Positions 13,738-13,886 of a DNA stretch of 13,886 nucleotides are shown here, one piece after another; position 1 is the stretch's first letter; every line of letters begins with the position of its first letter. A program made the position numbers and the translations under genes. The notes under the pieces are model-generated. The model searched no databases. It saw only the letters and a program-made list of their open reading frames with translations, and had not been told where the DNA came from. The DNA is from BM520 sp964594665 (GTDB taxonomy: Bacteria > Bacteroidota > Bacteroidia > Bacteroidales > BM520): positions 1-13,886 of the forward strand of contig CAZQNY010000086.1 in NCBI GenBank assembly GCA_964594665.1, written 5' to 3'.

Positions 13738-13886
13738 TTAATGCGCTGTTTTTACCCAATTCAAAATATCTGAATAAACACCCTCCCTTTTATTGTCATT
13801 AAGAATCTCATGGCGAACATCGTCATAAAGTTTCACCTCCACATTTTCAACACCTGCATTACGGTATAGTTGTGCCGACTGCTTGA
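13738..13886 (-). CDS. Alpha/beta hydrolase, C-terminal end (partial)
   Basis: A minus-strand frame ends at a TAA (13738-13740) and runs off the right edge; the last 48 residues are visible (complete codons from 13884). The segment VEVKLYDDVRHEIL (residues 15-28 of the fragment) followed by a helix VYSDILNWV (36-44) is the typical C-terminus of lysophospholipase or monoacylglycerol lipase-like serine hydrolases, where the His of RHE is the catalytic histidine. The nucleophile and acid residues lie outside the window, so the substrate cannot be judged. The gene converges on pheS, with the pheS terminator between them. Too short for a firm family assignment, but the motif and coding pattern are convincing. 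Confidence 0.78.
   Translation of the reverse strand, partial: KQSAQLYRNAGVENVEVKLYDDVRHEILNDNKREGVYSDILNWVKTAH

Overview
The window reads as a chromosomal segment from a member of the Bacteroidota, probably a Bacteroidales or Marinilabiliales relative. The evidence is protein style (a TyrRS and a PheRS alpha chain closely resembling Bacteroides-type proteins, MKK-type signal peptides, lipoproteins), the near absence of Shine-Dalgarno sequences, and four exact TAnnTTTG boxes (the Bacteroidota -7 promoter element) 19 to 43 bases upstream of the tatA, tyrS, tdk and first cyclophilin starts. The 10-base run of N at 1576-1585 marks a scaffolding gap, so this is a draft or metagenome-derived assembly. 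No tRNA, rRNA, CRISPR array, insertion sequence or phage gene was found.

Layout. 1-222: gene-free, C/A-rich repetitive DNA. 223-813 (+): a secreted beta-rich protein of unknown role. 810-1395 (-): tatA followed by a yccF-type membrane protein. 1505-2806 (+): tyrS, divergent from tatA. 2807-3094: non-coding, with a long inverted repeat ending in a T-run. 3095-6676 (-): a very large cytoplasmic hybrid histidine kinase with five PAS domains, a GAF-like region and a receiver. 6904-7611 (-): a ZIP-type metal transporter lacking the usual histidines. 7832-10407 (-): a tight four-gene set, transcribed as a conserved lysine/glutamate-rich protein, rsmI, a NUDIX hydrolase and a small lipoprotein, closed by a clear terminator at 7744-7779. 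10471-13646 (+): tdk, two tandem exported cyclophilin-type prolyl isomerases and pheS, closed by a strong terminator at 13689-13728. 13738-13886 (-): the C-terminal end of an alpha/beta hydrolase running off the window.

Most of the content is housekeeping: tRNA charging (TyrRS, PheRS alpha), 16S rRNA methylation (RsmI), nucleotide salvage and clean-up (Tdk, NUDIX), protein export (TatA) and folding in the cell envelope (two cyclophilins). The accessory part is the orphan hybrid kinase, with a distinctly A+T-richer coding sequence, and the neighbouring transporter. I do not see a convincing new multi-gene system. The best leads are the conserved bipartite protein upstream of rsmI, the kinase, the His-less ZIP transporter, the secreted protein and several intergenic repeats and palindromes.
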